Shown one piece after another: positions 63,852 to 64,000 of a stretch of 64,000 bases of DNA; position 1 is the stretch's first letter, and every line of letters begins with the position of its first letter. The DNA is taken from the NCBI GenBank assembly GCA_016715075.1, contig JADKBK010000005.1:186001-250000 (forward strand). Direction: 5' to 3'. A program made the position numbers and the translations under genes. The notes below the pieces were generated by a model. The model worked only from the letters and a program-made list of their open reading frames with translations, did no database searches and was not told where the DNA came from. Source of the stretch: Bacteroidales bacterium. GTDB lineage: Bacteria > Bacteroidota > Bacteroidia > Bacteroidales > VadinHA17.

Positions 63852-64000
63852 ATGGGAAGAGCATTTGAATACAGACGGGCATCAAAGGAGAAGAGATGGG
63901 ATAAAATGTCAAAATTATTTCCGAAACTGGCAAAGAACATTACAATTGCAGCCAAGGAAGGAGGGGGCGACCCTGATCTGAACGCGAAGCTCAGGACTGC
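63852..64000 (+). CDS. yebC: YebC/PmpR-family protein (N-terminal part)
   Basis: The first 49 codons of a YebC/TACO1-type protein, running off the right edge. The translation begins MGRAFEYRRASKEKRW and continues with KLFPKLAKNITIAAKEGGGDP, which matches the N-terminal domain of the family closely. YebC proteins act as transcription factors or as translation factors that relieve ribosome stalling at proline runs. The ATG at 63852 fits the family N-terminus. The rest of the gene lies outside the window. Confidence 0.9.
   Translation, partial: MGRAFEYRRASKEKRWDKMSKLFPKLAKNITIAAKEGGGDPDLNAKLRT

Overview
The window reads as a chromosomal piece of an anaerobic member of the Bacteroidota, probably Bacteroidales-like and probably from a metagenome assembly. 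Pointers seen directly are an S46 dipeptidyl-peptidase, a DUF5916 outer-membrane protein, a LytS/LytTR pair, SPFH/NfeD, FucP-type permeases, several matches to the Bacteroidota -7 promoter element TAnnTTTG, and oxygen-sensitive enzymes (a glycyl radical enzyme and a BadF/HgdC-type activase). No rRNA, tRNA, CRISPR array, phage or transposase gene was recognised.

Layout. 1-4.6 kb: a tight plus-strand run with a DUF2520-like end, KdsC-like HAD phosphatase, UbiA-type prenyltransferase, Maf and S46 peptidase. 4.7-10.6 kb: DUF5916 protein, DUF1801 protein, two genes truncated on either side of a homopolymer tract that looks like a bad assembly join (about 7.93-8.05 kb), PdxB and a Tat-type sugar isomerase/epimerase. 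10.6-22.7 kb: anaerobic redox block with a giant tandem activase, a ferredoxin-like Fe-S protein divergent from a Crp/Fnr regulator, a 7TM-DISM-type histidine kinase, and a glycyl radical enzyme (HypD-like) with its activase. 22.9-27.4 kb: SPFH/NfeD, a small lipoprotein, a cytidylate-kinase-like protein and malic enzyme.

27.6-62.4 kb is a carbohydrate region without any SusC/SusD pair. It holds a ROK-like kinase and sugar MFS; a Gfo/Idh/MocA oxidoreductase, a HEAT plus double DUF1080 protein and a GH29 fucosidase; a SagB-like nitroreductase; an SpmAB-like protein, GntP permease, glycerate kinase and sulfatase; a minus-strand fucose operon (GH95, MtaA-like methyltransferase, GH29, FucP); a cluster with a CotH-like lipoprotein, a Spy/CpxP-like protein and LytS/LytTR; and a second minus-strand pair (sulfatase, GH106-like rhamnosidase) divergent from a second GntP. 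Together these suggest breakdown of sulfated, fucose- and rhamnose-containing glycans, with an additional oxidative (3-keto) route for glycosides. The window ends with a beta-CASP metallo-beta-lactamase protein and the start of yebC.

Two sequence-level themes stand out. First, at least ten single-base indels break otherwise conserved reading frames between 40.2 and 58.6 kb (GntP, glycerate kinase, methyltransferase, Spy-like protein, GH106). The pattern, including two compensating pairs in one gene, fits consensus errors better than decay. Second, intergenic gaps carry several families of short repeats: heptamer arrays, CTCTGTG repeats, CCCCTTCA inverted repeats, a 28-bp palindrome, and a nested cluster of palindromes at 51.06-51.34 kb. 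All functional statements are from reading the sequence; no database search was run.
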